Positions 15,558-23,953 of a stretch of 31,971 nucleotides of DNA are shown here, piece after piece; the stretch's first letter is position 1, and every line of letters starts with the position of its first letter. The DNA lies in assembly GCA_044376575.1 (NCBI GenBank), contig JBILKR010000020.1:1-31971 (forward strand). The letters are read 5' to 3'. The notes beneath the pieces were generated by a model. It searched no databases. It saw only the letters and a list, made by a program, of their open reading frames with translations, and was not told where the DNA came from. Position numbers and translations under genes: made by a program. Origin of the DNA: BA4 sp044376575. GTDB taxonomy: Bacteria; Bacteroidota; Bacteroidia; CAIKAF01.

Positions 15558-17135
15558 CTATCTCATCAGGTTGATATTTCCATACTGAATATCAAATGAC
15601 ATATTTGTAAATCTGTAACTTAGAGAATAAATATAAAGACCCATCTGACAATCTTGATTGTTATATTTTCCATCCCATGTCTCAGAATAATTGTTGGATT
15701 TAAAAATCAATTCACCCCATCTGTTAAAAATCAAGAATTCATAATCCAATAATTCACAGTTGGTAACAAGTTTAAAGAGATCATTCTTCCCATCGGCATT
15801 GGGTGTAAAAGTGTTTGGAATAAATAATTTACACAATTCCTGTGTTTCAATATTACAATATGATACACTGATGATTTTGTTGATAGTATCAGAACCACAA
15901 TTATAATTTACAATACAACTAATGCTATATGTGCCGGTGTCAGAAAATGAATGTGAAGGGTTAAACGAAGTCGAGCTATTTGCATTGCCAGATAATGGGT
16001 CACCAAAATTCCACAATACACTGGTTATTGTCTCATTCCCATTAATATTTAAAGAAAGATTATTTTGAAGGCATATATCACTATCATCGGTTACAATCTG
16101 AAATTGAGGGTTCGATTGAATTATTGTCAGGTTAAGGGTTATAATGCTGTCGCAGCCACTAGTAGTGGATATAGTATCAGCATAAATTCCGCTCTGTGAA
16201 TAAACATTACCCCAAGGAGCAATATAACTTACACAGGCACTATCGTTTATTGTGGTCTGGCTTCCCCCTCCAATGATTGTAACCGTATCTGTGTAGATAT
16301 ATGAAGTGCAATTAATGGCGATGGCATAAGTTACAAGATAAGTTCCCGGGTTACTTGCATTAAAATTAATTACACCAGTAGCCGGATTTACATCGAGACC
16401 GGGGTTATTAGCATAGAATGTGCCCGATGAGTCGCCCTGTAAATTAGGATCAATTGATCCAGACCCATCACAAAACGGTCCCTGAGGGTAGTTAATAGAT
16501 GCTATTCCGTTACCGTTAAAACTATTACAACATTTCCCCGTTACTTTACTTACCCTGTAAGGTGTATTTTCAAGCCAGCAGCAATATTGAATCTCCATTC
16601 CACGTAGCAATCCCCCAAATCGGGTTTGAAAAACATCCAATACCTGATCAATAGTATTACATCCACCTTGATTATTATTAATATCACAAGAGTAAACACA
16701 GACAACACCAGTGTTCCATCCATTAGGTGAACCTAGAAAATTATTGGGATTGGGAGGACTAATAATATTTACCGGAGGCATTACATCAACAGTAACGAGT
16801 GCAGGATTTATACCTGTAAAAGTTGATGTAAATACAGAATATCCACAATGATTATTACCTACAGTAGAATTATAACCGGCATAATATACATCTGTAATAT
16901 TACCAACATATTGACCACTAAAAGTAACTGTAACCGGCTCATAGGAACATATTCCAATTTTAAGATTTGGCACATCCTGATCAACAACTATATTTAATTT
17001 GCCTCCGTCATAATTTCCAAAGAAAAGCCAATTTCCTGAAGCATCACAACTAACTGGGGTTACCTGTGCTTGAGTAAACAGCCTTGTAAAAACGAATACT
17101 GCAACAAAAAAATTGGAGACAAAAACTTTCATCAT
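15558..17135 (-). CDS. Secreted T9SS type B (CHU_C) protein with PKD domain
   Basis: A 525-residue secreted protein of unknown activity. It has a signal peptide (1-24, ending QAQ) and a long unassigned N-terminal region (25-215) with several cysteine pairs, including YCCW and KCCNSF. An Ig-like segment follows at about 218-287. A short repeat unit of the CxSYxxxxGxxYxxSGxYxDTxxxxxGCDS kind found in Bacteroidota surface proteins covers about 300-338, and a PKD domain covers about 345-425. The C-terminus (436-525) is the gliding-motility-associated CHU_C/type B sorting domain, with FIPNTFTPNADGKND, IFNRWGELIF and WDGKYNNQ. Type B cargo is exported by the T9SS but is usually sorted differently from type A cargo. 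The N-terminal region gives no catalytic motif I recognise. Confidence 0.88.
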   Translation of the reverse strand: MMKVFVSNFFVAVFVFTRLFTQAQVTPVSCDASGNWLFFGNYDGGKLNIVVDQDVPNLKIGICSYEPVTVTFSGQYVGNITDVYYAGYNSTVGNNHCGYSVFTSTFTGINPALVTVDVMPPVNIISPPNPNNFLGSPNGWNTGVVCVYSCDINNNQGGCNTIDQVLDVFQTRFGGLLRGMEIQYCCWLENTPYRVSKVTGKCCNSFNGNGIASINYPQGPFCDGSGSIDPNLQGDSSGTFYANNPGLDVNPATGVINFNASNPGTYLVTYAIAINCTSYIYTDTVTIIGGGSQTTINDSACVSYIAPWGNVYSQSGIYADTISTTSGCDSIITLNLTIIQSNPQFQIVTDDSDICLQNNLSLNINGNETITSVLWNFGDPLSGNANSSTSFNPSHSFSDTGTYSISCIVNYNCGSDTINKIISVSYCNIETQELCKLFIPNTFTPNADGKNDLFKLVTNCELLDYEFLIFNRWGELIFKSNNYSETWDGKYNNQDCQMGLYIYSLSYRFTNMSFDIQYGNINLMR

Positions 17136-17160
17136 AAAATTAACAACTCAATTCAATTAA

Positions 17161-17181
17161 ATGTTTTAATACATTAAACAT
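17161..17181. repeat. Imperfect inverted repeat upstream of the CHU_C gene
   Basis: ATGTTTTAAT (17161-17170) pairs with ATTAAACAT (17173-17181) around a 2-base centre, with one bulged T. It starts 26 bases upstream of the CHU_C start codon, where an operator or promoter-proximal element would sit. I could not identify a matching -33/-7 pair for this gene. Confidence 0.3.
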
Positions 17182-17204
17182 CATTAAAGATTAGCAAATT
17201 GAGC

Positions 17205-17240
17205 TCTTAAAAATATAAAATTGAATTTTATTTATTCAAT
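17205..17240 (-). terminator. Weak candidate terminator after gapA
   Basis: On the minus strand, downstream of the gapA stop (17276), ATTGAAT (17234-17240 side) and ATTCAAT form a 7-base-pair stem with a 7-base loop, followed by TTTTATATTTTT (17208-17219). The stem is AT-rich and weak, but the following U-rich stretch is in the right place. Confidence 0.4.
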
Positions 17241-17275
17241 AATTTTAAATTCAGGATGTTTATGAATAAAACTAA

Positions 17276-18274
17276 TTATTTAGACAATATTTCACAAAGG
17301 TCTGCAAGACGGTTGGAATAACCGGCTTCATTATCATACCATCCAAATACTTTAACCATGTTCCCTTTTACAACAGTAAGCTTAGCATCAAAAATACATG
17401 AATGAGGATTTCCAACAATATCAGCCGATACAATTTCATCTTCAGTATATTCAAGAATCCCTTTTAATGGACCTTCAGCAGCAGCTTTAAATGCAGCATT
17501 GATTTCAGCTACTGTCTTTGGAGTTCTAACCAATAATGAAAGATCTGTTAGTGATCCGGTTGGCGTAGGAATACGAACAGATGTACCATCTAATTTACCA
17601 TTCAGGTGAGGGAAAATTTTACCAATGGCTTTGGCCGCACCGGTAGATGTTGGAACAATAGAAAGTGCCGCTGCACGAGCTCTTCTTAAATCTTTATGAG
17701 GAGCATCCTGTAAATTTTGGTCAGAAGTGTATGCATGAATAGTCATCATGTAACCATTATCAATACCACAAATATCATCTACTATTTTCACTAATGGAGA
17801 AACGCAGTTGGTAGTGCAAGATGCATTAGAAATAATTTGATCTGCTGGTGTAATTGTATTTTCATTGGCACCCAGCACAACCATTTTAATATCATCCCCT
17901 TTAGCGGGGGCAGATAATACAACACGCTTCGCGCCTGCTGTTATATGTCCCGATGCTTTTTCCTTATCTAAAAACAATCCTGTACATTCCAATACAACGT
18001 CAACTCCCATCGATGCCCATGGCAAATTTGCCGGATTACGTTCACTTAAACCTTTAATCGCAACTCCATTTACAATAATGTGCTGATCGTCAGAGGAAAC
18101 TGTTCCGTTAAAACGCCCGTGAACCGAATCGTATTTTAGCAAATGAGCTAAGGTAGCATTATCTGTAAGGTCATTGATGGCAACAACATTTACATTGGGT
18201 TTATTCAATAGAGCGCGGAAAGTAATTCTTCCAATACGACCGAATCCGTTGATTGCAACATTAATTTTACTCAT
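17276..18274 (-). CDS. gapA: Glyceraldehyde-3-phosphate dehydrogenase, type I
   Basis: NAD-dependent glycolytic enzyme that oxidises glyceraldehyde 3-phosphate to 1,3-bisphosphoglycerate in the cytoplasm. The 332-residue protein has the Rossmann motif INGFGRIGR (8-16), Asp35 in VAINDLTD favouring NAD over NADP, the active-site SNASCTTNC with catalytic Cys153, His180 in MTIHAYTSDQ, and the C-terminal WYDNEAGYSNR. The length is standard. It lies between secreted-protein genes to which it has no evident functional link. It is divergent from the M43 protease gene (200-base gap), with its own -7 box just upstream. Confidence 0.97.
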   Translation of the reverse strand: MSKINVAINGFGRIGRITFRALLNKPNVNVVAINDLTDNATLAHLLKYDSVHGRFNGTVSSDDQHIIVNGVAIKGLSERNPANLPWASMGVDVVLECTGLFLDKEKASGHITAGAKRVVLSAPAKGDDIKMVVLGANENTITPADQIISNASCTTNCVSPLVKIVDDICGIDNGYMMTIHAYTSDQNLQDAPHKDLRRARAAALSIVPTSTGAAKAIGKIFPHLNGKLDGTSVRIPTPTGSLTDLSLLVRTPKTVAEINAAFKAAAEGPLKGILEYTEDEIVSADIVGNPHSCIFDAKLTVVKGNMVKVFGWYDNEAGYSNRLADLCEILSK

Positions 18275-18305
18275 GATTATTTAATTATTTCATTAGAATT
18301 GCCTG

Positions 18306-18313
18306 CAAAAATA
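18306..18313 (-). promoter_or_regulatory. Candidate gapA -7 element
   Basis: The minus strand reads TATTTTTG, a full match to TAnnTTTG, 31 bases upstream of the gapA ATG, which predicts a leader of about 25 bases. The nearest TTG upstream is 26 bases away, longer than the usual spacing, so the -33 box is unclear. Confidence 0.45.
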
Positions 18314-18395
18314 GTAAAAAAATAATCTAAGACTGAAGACAATCATGGCATTTCATATGAATAATTATTGATTGTAAAATTTATTTCACGAGGCT

Positions 18396-18426
18396 TTTGG
18401 GAATGATGTTAAATCTATTAAATTTG
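18396..18426 (+). promoter_or_regulatory. Consensus Bacteroidota promoter for the M43 protease gene
   Basis: TTTG (18396-18399), 19 bases, then TAAATTTG (18419-18426) is an exact match to the Bacteroidota vegetative promoter TTTG-N19-TAnnTTTG. It lies 48 bases before the ATG at 18475 and predicts a leader of about 40 bases that is A-rich and has no Shine-Dalgarno sequence. It is the best promoter in the window and suggests strong basal expression. Confidence 0.75.
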
Positions 18427-18474
18427 TAGCTCAGGTTTAAAAAATTTGATCTACAAAACACAAAATAGTAAAAA

Positions 18475-20706
18475 ATGAATAGAACAATTTACACATTAGC
18501 CATTCTATTGGGAATTTCAGGTGCTACTACTTTGGTTTCTGCGCAACATGCTCATAAATGCGGAAATGAAATGCACATGATAGAAAAAGAATATCCGGGA
18601 ACACTGGTGAATATGGAAGCATTTCAACATGAGTTTGAAGCATGGAAACAAACTGTTGATTTAAGTCAGTTTGAATTGTCAGAATCCGGAGAACGAATTA
18701 TTCCGGTTGTAGTTCATGTTTTGCATGAAGGAGGTTCAGAGAATATAACTAAATCTCAGATACAAAGTCAGATTACTGCTATCAACAAAGATTTTGTTGC
18801 AGCAAATACTTCATTAAGTAACCTTGATCCATATCCATTTTTTGATACGCTGGTAGCCAATTGTAACATCAAGTTTAGATTGGCCTCTAAAGATCCTTGG
18901 GGAAATTGTACAGACGGTATTGTTCGTGTTTACACTCAAAAAACTAATGAGGCAAAAGATTTCACTCGCTTCAAACAACAAAGTTACTGGGACAGGGACA
19001 AGTATTTCAATGTATGGGTTGTGAAGACTATTTTTAACGATACAGAATTCGGAACAATTTTAGGATATGCACAATTTCCTTTTGCTTTTGGCAACCAATT
19101 TCCTTTAACTTCTACTGATGGAGTTGCTGTAATTCACAATGTATTTGGAACAACTGGAACTGCCGCAGGTAATACTGGCGCAACCCTGACTCATGAGGTT
19201 GGCCACTGGCTTGGTTTACGTCATATTTGGGGTGATGATGAGTGTGGCAATGATGGAGTGGATGATACTCCAATACATAAAGAACCAAACTTCAGTGGTC
19301 CTAATTGTTTCCCAATCCCAAAAACTGCAACATGCTATGATGAAGATACCATCGCAAGAGATATAATTGGCGAAATGTGGATGAACTTTATGGACTATAC
19401 TTCTGATCCATGTCTTTGGATGTTTTCTAAAGGACAAAAACAGGTGATGGATTATGTGTTTAATACCATTCCATTTCGTGGAAACCTAATCAGCAATGCA
19501 AATAATGTTACAACAGGAACAGATGATGCTAGTTATGCCTCTCTATGTACACCTTTGCCAATTGCAGATTTCTGGAGCAGAAGTGGTACCAACGAAATCA
19601 TATCACACAAACTTGTTTGTGCAGGAGGAACGGTTGGTTTTACAAATGGAACTTACAATGCAACACCTTCTTCACTTGAATGGACTTTTGAAGGAGGAAC
19701 ACCTGCAACTTCAACGACCACTGCACCAAGTGTAACTTACCCTACAGCGGGACGTTTTGATGTAACCTTAACTGCAAACAGTACTCAAAGCAGTAGTACA
19801 AAATTAAGAAATGATTACGTTTTGGTTTATAATGATGTTGCTGATGAATCCAAATACATTTACTATGAACCATTTGAATATGGAAGTCTATATGAGCAAG
19901 GTAAATGGTTAGAAGTAAATGAAGGTAACCAGAGCAATAAATGGGAAATTTTTGATGGTGCCGGTTATTACAGTAGTAAATCAATGCGTATGAACAATTT
20001 CAATAACACCCGTTTTGAGACTGATGCATTGATTTCGCCTATGTATGATTTAACTGCATTTACCAATGACGTGCTTTCATTCAAGTATGCATATGCTGTA
20101 AAAACAGCTGCTCAGTTTATTGAACAACCTGATGAATTAAATGTATATATTTCAACCAACTGCGGGCAGAACTGGAACCGTCGTCAAATTACAGTTGATA
20201 ATACTTCCAGCCAGGGATTAAAAGGGGCTCGTTTAATTACTGCCGGTTTGGATCCTGATGGATTTATACCAAACAGCCCTCTGCAATGGAAAGAAGCCAA
20301 AGTAAATATTACTCCTTATATTAATGAAGATAATGTTAGAATAATGTTTATGTGGACTAGTGGTGGACCTTATGGTAACGATTTATTTATTGATGATGTT
20401 ACTATTCAGAATGGTCAGGCAATTGGTATTGAAGAAGAAATGGCTGGTCAGACAGAATTCAAAGTATTCCCTAATCCGGTATCGTCTGTTTCTCAGATTT
20501 ATTTTAATTTACTTGAAAATGCATCTGTACAATTAGATTTAATTGACCTTACAGGAAGAACAATACAAAATGTATTTAATGGTAATCTGAACACAGGAGA
20601 ACAAACTTTTGAAATAGATAATTCACAATTCAGTACGAAAGGTGTTTATTTTGTTCGTCTAACAGTTAATGGCGCAACCTCTGTACAAAAGATATTGGTT
20701 GACTAG
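18475..20706 (+). CDS. Secreted M43 (pappalysin-type) zinc metalloprotease with T9SS type A tail
   Basis: A 743-residue exported metalloprotease. Order: signal peptide (1-23, ending VSA), pro-region (about 24-75), M43 catalytic domain (about 76-335), PKD domain (363-452), jelly-roll/MAM-like domain (463-645), and type A T9SS sorting domain (660-743, with VFPNPVSS and a final VQKILVD). The zinc site is HEVGHWLGLRH (240-250), and the Met-turn lies in NFMDYT (304-309), as in the metzincin M43 family. Four cysteines around 257-315 probably form disulfides. The PKD segment WTFEGGTPATS and the jelly-roll segment TDALISPMYDL closely echo those of the S8 protease. A consensus promoter precedes it and a hairpin terminator follows. 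Confidence 0.95.
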   Translation: MNRTIYTLAILLGISGATTLVSAQHAHKCGNEMHMIEKEYPGTLVNMEAFQHEFEAWKQTVDLSQFELSESGERIIPVVVHVLHEGGSENITKSQIQSQITAINKDFVAANTSLSNLDPYPFFDTLVANCNIKFRLASKDPWGNCTDGIVRVYTQKTNEAKDFTRFKQQSYWDRDKYFNVWVVKTIFNDTEFGTILGYAQFPFAFGNQFPLTSTDGVAVIHNVFGTTGTAAGNTGATLTHEVGHWLGLRHIWGDDECGNDGVDDTPIHKEPNFSGPNCFPIPKTATCYDEDTIARDIIGEMWMNFMDYTSDPCLWMFSKGQKQVMDYVFNTIPFRGNLISNANNVTTGTDDASYASLCTPLPIADFWSRSGTNEIISHKLVCAGGTVGFTNGTYNATPSSLEWTFEGGTPATSTTTAPSVTYPTAGRFDVTLTANSTQSSSTKLRNDYVLVYNDVADESKYIYYEPFEYGSLYEQGKWLEVNEGNQSNKWEIFDGAGYYSSKSMRMNNFNNTRFETDALISPMYDLTAFTNDVLSFKYAYAVKTAAQFIEQPDELNVYISTNCGQNWNRRQITVDNTSSQGLKGARLITAGLDPDGFIPNSPLQWKEAKVNITPYINEDNVRIMFMWTSGGPYGNDLFIDDVTIQNGQAIGIEEEMAGQTEFKVFPNPVSSVSQIYFNLLENASVQLDLIDLTGRTIQNVFNGNLNTGEQTFEIDNSQFSTKGVYFVRLTVNGATSVQKILVD

Positions 20707-20725
20707 ATTGTAAGAAAAGCTATAA

Positions 20726-20757
20726 TAAAAAGCACCGAAAATTTCGGTGCTTTTTTA
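20726..20757. terminator. Bidirectional Rho-independent terminator
   Basis: AGCACCGA (20731-20738) pairs with TCGGTGCT (20744-20751) around a 5-base loop, flanked by an A-run before and a T-run after. It can stop transcripts from both the plus-strand M43 gene (stop at 20706) and the minus-strand YihY gene (stop at 20759). It is the clearest terminator in the window. Confidence 0.9.
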
Positions 20758-20758
20758 T

Positions 20759-21685
20759 TTATATATCGTGCTTCTTTTGTGACTTCACCCTGTGAATACT
20801 CACATTTAATTCAAAGCCGATTAATAGCGAAATAGAATTCAAATAAATCCATACCAATACAATTGGAAACGAACCCAGTATCCCATAGAGTTTATTATAA
20901 CTATTAAAGTTTGATAGATAAACCGTGATAAAATATGTAAATAAAATACAGAAAAACGTAGCCAACCAAGCCCCTGGTGATAAATATTGACGACGAATAG
21001 ATGATGGTATTGTAACAAAAAGTATCGTAGCGATATAAATAAACACAAACAAAAAAGTTAATACCCATTTAAGAAAAGACAATACCAATGCAGAGGCATC
21101 AGATATCTGGAGTTTTGCTAACAATAAATATATGTTTACATCACTGTAAACAAGAAATGATGTACTAAATACCAAAACAAATACTGCAAATACAGTAAGT
21201 CCTAATGCTATTAATCGTTTGTGTATATTACTTCGAGAATCTTCAATAGCAACTGATTCATGAAATGATTTCATTAATGCATACATTCCGTTTGAAGAAA
21301 AATACATAGCTAATAAAAAACCAACAGAAAGTAATCCTGTTTTTTTGGAATGAACAGTATCAATAATTGTTTTCTCTAATAAAGGATATAGCTCTGCCGG
21401 TATGAAAGATTGTATTCCAATCATTAACTGCTGATGAAAATCAGGAATTGGGATATATGGGATAAGTGTAATAAAAAAGATCAGCCCGGGAAATAAGGCC
21501 ATAAAAAAACGAAAAGATATAGATGCTGCTCTGTCTGAAAGTGATGATTCCCATAAGCCCTTAAAATAAAAAAATAAAACATCGCCCAATGGCATGCCTG
21601 AAAATCCTGGCAAGCTGATCTTATTGAGTAATGATAAAATGGATTGGACTGGAATCCATTTTTTTATTTTATTTTTCCAGGTCAT
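20759..21685 (-). CDS. YihY/BrkB-family inner-membrane protein
   Basis: A 308-residue integral membrane protein of the YihY (formerly rbn/BrkB) family. About six transmembrane segments are visible, near residues 58-80, 115-135, 158-180, 205-226, 238-260 and 268-292. The family motif DRAASISFRFFMALFPGLIF (51-70) precedes and begins the first, and GSFPIVLVWIYLNSISLLIG (271-290) closes the last. Members were once thought to be ribonuclease BN, which was later disproved; the function is unknown, with a transporter-like role suspected. Its ATG lies inside the 3' end of nadC (17-base overlap), so it is probably translationally coupled to that gene. Confidence 0.9.
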   Translation of the reverse strand: MTWKNKIKKWIPVQSILSLLNKISLPGFSGMPLGDVLFFYFKGLWESSLSDRAASISFRFFMALFPGLIFFITLIPYIPIPDFHQQLMIGIQSFIPAELYPLLEKTIIDTVHSKKTGLLSVGFLLAMYFSSNGMYALMKSFHESVAIEDSRSNIHKRLIALGLTVFAVFVLVFSTSFLVYSDVNIYLLLAKLQISDASALVLSFLKWVLTFLFVFIYIATILFVTIPSSIRRQYLSPGAWLATFFCILFTYFITVYLSNFNSYNKLYGILGSFPIVLVWIYLNSISLLIGFELNVSIHRVKSQKKHDI

Positions 21686-22523
21686 GCAGGGTTGCTTTCA
21701 AGCTCAAATCTAAACTATTCACATGATGGGTTAATGCACCAACAGATATATATTGCACTCCGGTTTCAGCGTAGGCTGTTATAGTCTGCTCATTGATACC
21801 TCCAGACGCTTCAGTTTCGAATTTACCACCAATCATTTCAACTGCTATTTTCAAATTTTCTACTGAAAAGTTATCCAGCATAATGCGATGAACATTCCCT
21901 CCATCCAACACTTCCTTCAATTCATCAAAGTTTCTTACTTCAACTTCGATTTTTAATGATTTGTGGTTTTGATTCAAATAATGATTTACCCGATCAATCG
22001 CCTGACGAATACCACCACTAAAATCAACATGATTATCTTTTATCATAATCATATCGTATAATCCCATTCTATGATTCATTCCGCCACCAATACGTACAGC
22101 TTCTTTTTCAAAAAAACGAAACAATGGTGTTGTTTTGCGAGTATCAAGCAACTTAGCATTTGTGTGTTTAATTTTTTCCACAAGCATTTTTGTATATGTT
22201 GCAATACCGCTCATCCGCTGCATGATATTCAATATCAGACGTTCGGCAGCAAGTAGTACCTGTACCTTCCCTTTCACAATCAATACTACATCTCCCTTTC
22301 GAACTTCAGACCCGTCCAATATGAAAATTTCACATTCAATATCTTGTTGAAAATAAGTGAAGATTTCTTTAGCTATAGTAACTCCGGCAATAATACCGTC
22401 TTCTTTAACTAGAAGTTTGGCTTCGCCAATTGCAGTTTCAGGAATGGTTGCCAGTGATGTATGGTCTCCGTCTCCTAGGTCTTCTTTTACGGCTAATGCT
22501 ATAAATTCATTAAGATTAAACAT
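21669..22523 (-). CDS. nadC: Nicotinate-nucleotide pyrophosphorylase (carboxylating) NadC
   Basis: Quinolinate phosphoribosyltransferase. It joins quinolinate and PRPP to give nicotinate mononucleotide and CO2 in de novo NAD synthesis. The 284-residue protein has the family motifs EDLGDGDHTS (14-23), NIMQRMSGIAT (99-109), LLDTRKTTP (125-133), RIGGGMNHRMGLYDMIMIKDNH (144-165), EVEVRN (193-198) and EASGGI (238-243). A TTG one codon upstream is open, but the ATG at 22523 is the better start. It follows the DUF4783 gene by 20 bases and overlaps yihY by 17, forming a probable three-gene operon. Its substrate could come from NadA/NadB or from the kynurenine route suggested by the ACMSD gene in this window. 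Confidence 0.96.
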   Translation of the reverse strand: MFNLNEFIALAVKEDLGDGDHTSLATIPETAIGEAKLLVKEDGIIAGVTIAKEIFTYFQQDIECEIFILDGSEVRKGDVVLIVKGKVQVLLAAERLILNIMQRMSGIATYTKMLVEKIKHTNAKLLDTRKTTPLFRFFEKEAVRIGGGMNHRMGLYDMIMIKDNHVDFSGGIRQAIDRVNHYLNQNHKSLKIEVEVRNFDELKEVLDGGNVHRIMLDNFSVENLKIAVEMIGGKFETEASGGINEQTITAYAETGVQYISVGALTHHVNSLDLSLKATLHDLEK

Positions 22524-22543
22524 CAAAAAATAAATTGATCCTG

Positions 22544-22927
22544 TTAATTGGATTCAAAACTCATTGTTTGAATAAGTTCTTTACCACTAATTGATTTAAA
22601 AAGCATGTAAACTCTATATGTTCCACCGGATGACTCTAAAGATCCGATTACGTACTTTGCCCCATCAGAACTTGATCCAGAGTGATTCACTTTAAAAGCT
22701 GTTGGTTTATTATTATTAAAGAAATTATGAATTACATACTCTGCCTGTGACTTACTGTAAGTGCCTTCCGTCTGTTTTATGGTTAAATCAATAGACGAAT
22801 GAAAATAAACAGAAAGCGCTTTGGCATTTCCAGATTTTAACGCAGAGGTAACCTCCGTTAGTCCAGACTGTGCATTAATTAAACCTACACCCATAAAAAA
22901 TACCAACATGAAAACTATCTTTTTCAT
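22544..22927 (-). CDS. Small exported DUF4783 protein
   Basis: A 127-residue protein with a signal peptide (1-19, ending INA before QSG) and a single NTF2-like domain typical of DUF4783. Segments seen are LKSGNAKALSVYFHSSIDLTI (31-51) and a later FFNNNKPTAFKVNHSGSS (68-85), the latter characteristic of the family. The family is common in Bacteroidota, often near nadC and rlmH, and has no assigned function. It is first in a likely operon with nadC and yihY, and its start is 59 bases from the divergent rlmH start. Expected location is the periplasm. Confidence 0.82.
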   Translation of the reverse strand: MKKIVFMLVFFMGVGLINAQSGLTEVTSALKSGNAKALSVYFHSSIDLTIKQTEGTYSKSQAEYVIHNFFNNNKPTAFKVNHSGSSSDGAKYVIGSLESSGGTYRVYMLFKSISGKELIQTMSFESN

Positions 22928-22986
22928 TGTTCAAAAATTTGATGAACTTTATCAAACAAAAAGCAAGCCAAAAATCAGTTAAAGGT

Positions 22987-23460
22987 ATGAATTTCAAAAT
23001 TACAGCCATTGGAACAGTTAAAGACAAGCAACTTATACCGCTGATTGAAGAATATATTCGCCGAATCAAAAGATTTGCAGCCGTTGAATTCAATGAAATT
23101 AAAGAAAAAAAAGAATGGAAAACTGCCGATCCTAAGTCATTAAAAAAAATGGAGGGAGAAGTTATTCTACAACAAATTAAAACAGGAGATCTTGTAGTGT
23201 TGCTGGATGAAAAAGGGAAAACTTTATCTTCAATGGGATTGGCTGATGAATTGCAAAAATGGATGAACAGATCTCCGAAATGTATTCACTTTATTATTGG
23301 CGGCCCATTTGGATTTTCAGAGGAGGTATATGCATCTGCTTCCATTGAATTATCATTGAGTAAAATGACTTTTACACATGATATGGTAAGGTTATTTCTT
23401 ACAGAGCAAATTTACAGGGCATACACCATTATTCATCATGAGCCCTATCATCATGAATAA
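22987..23460 (+). CDS. rlmH: 23S rRNA pseudouridine-1915 N3-methyltransferase RlmH
   Basis: SPOUT-family enzyme that methylates N3 of pseudouridine 1915 in helix 69 of 23S rRNA, on the assembled ribosome. The 157 residues fit the family length. LVVLLDEKGK (69-78), FIIGGPFGF (102-110), and the C-terminal LTEQIYRAYTIIHHEPYHHE (138-157) are the SAM-binding knot and the conserved tail. I chose the ATG at 22987 because it gives the family start MNFKITAIGT; an in-frame ATG at 22927 would add 20 residues absent from the family and would overlap the divergent gene's start. It ends 2 bases from the convergent PepSY-like gene. Confidence 0.95.
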   Translation: MNFKITAIGTVKDKQLIPLIEEYIRRIKRFAAVEFNEIKEKKEWKTADPKSLKKMEGEVILQQIKTGDLVVLLDEKGKTLSSMGLADELQKWMNRSPKCIHFIIGGPFGFSEEVYASASIELSLSKMTFTHDMVRLFLTEQIYRAYTIIHHEPYHHE

Positions 23461-23462
23461 TA

Positions 23463-23906
23463 TTACTGACTCAACTCTCTTTTTGCCATTACACCCTGTG
23501 CATTAAAATATATTACGATATGTGTAGGGGTATTGCTAATAGCCATTTTTACAGCTTCGTAGTTGCCATCAGGCATAGTAACTAATCTTGATTCTTCGAG
23601 CACATGTGCCGTGCCACCATTTAAAAATCGCTGATTAACTTCCTGTTGTACAATGGTTGATAATGAAGCAAAAGGAACAATCTCTTCTGTTTTCACCCAA
23701 GAGCCATCGGCAAGGAAAGTTGCTGATTTATTTTTTCCATTATCAGTAAACGAGCCGATATAATTACCATTTGCCATCTGCCAAGATGGAGTTGAGGCGT
23801 ACATCGAGTTATATGTTTGCTGAACAGGAGCAGGAACGCTAACATTTTGTGCTTTTGCTGATAATATTGTTAATGCAAGTAGAGAAAAGAAAATTATTTT
23901 TTTCAT
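23463..23906 (-). CDS. Small exported PepSY-like (DUF2874-type) protein
   Basis: A 147-residue protein with a signal peptide (1-19, ending AKA, then QNV) and two repeats of a beta-alpha-beta PepSY-like pattern. Each begins with a short helix ending in a hydrophobic-plus-aromatic strand: SWQMANGNYIGSF (41-53) and ATFLADGSWVKTE (62-74), followed by a helix and YEAVKMAISN near 115. This matches the Bacteroidota PepSY-like/DUF2874 families, small periplasmic proteins of unknown role. The assignment is from pattern and not firm. It is a single gene, convergent with rlmH, with 47 bases between its start and the acyl-CoA reductase stop. Confidence 0.7.
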   Translation of the reverse strand: MKKIIFFSLLALTILSAKAQNVSVPAPVQQTYNSMYASTPSWQMANGNYIGSFTDNGKNKSATFLADGSWVKTEEIVPFASLSTIVQQEVNQRFLNGGTAHVLEESRLVTMPDGNYEAVKMAISNTPTHIVIYFNAQGVMAKRELSQ

Positions 23907-23953
23907 ATCGAAATATTTGAATGATTAGCAATTTACGAATTTATTGGATTATT

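Noticed and set aside
22927..22986. Longer rlmH start at 22927
   Set aside because: The extra 20 residues are not found in RlmH, and the start would overlap the divergent DUF4783 start codon.
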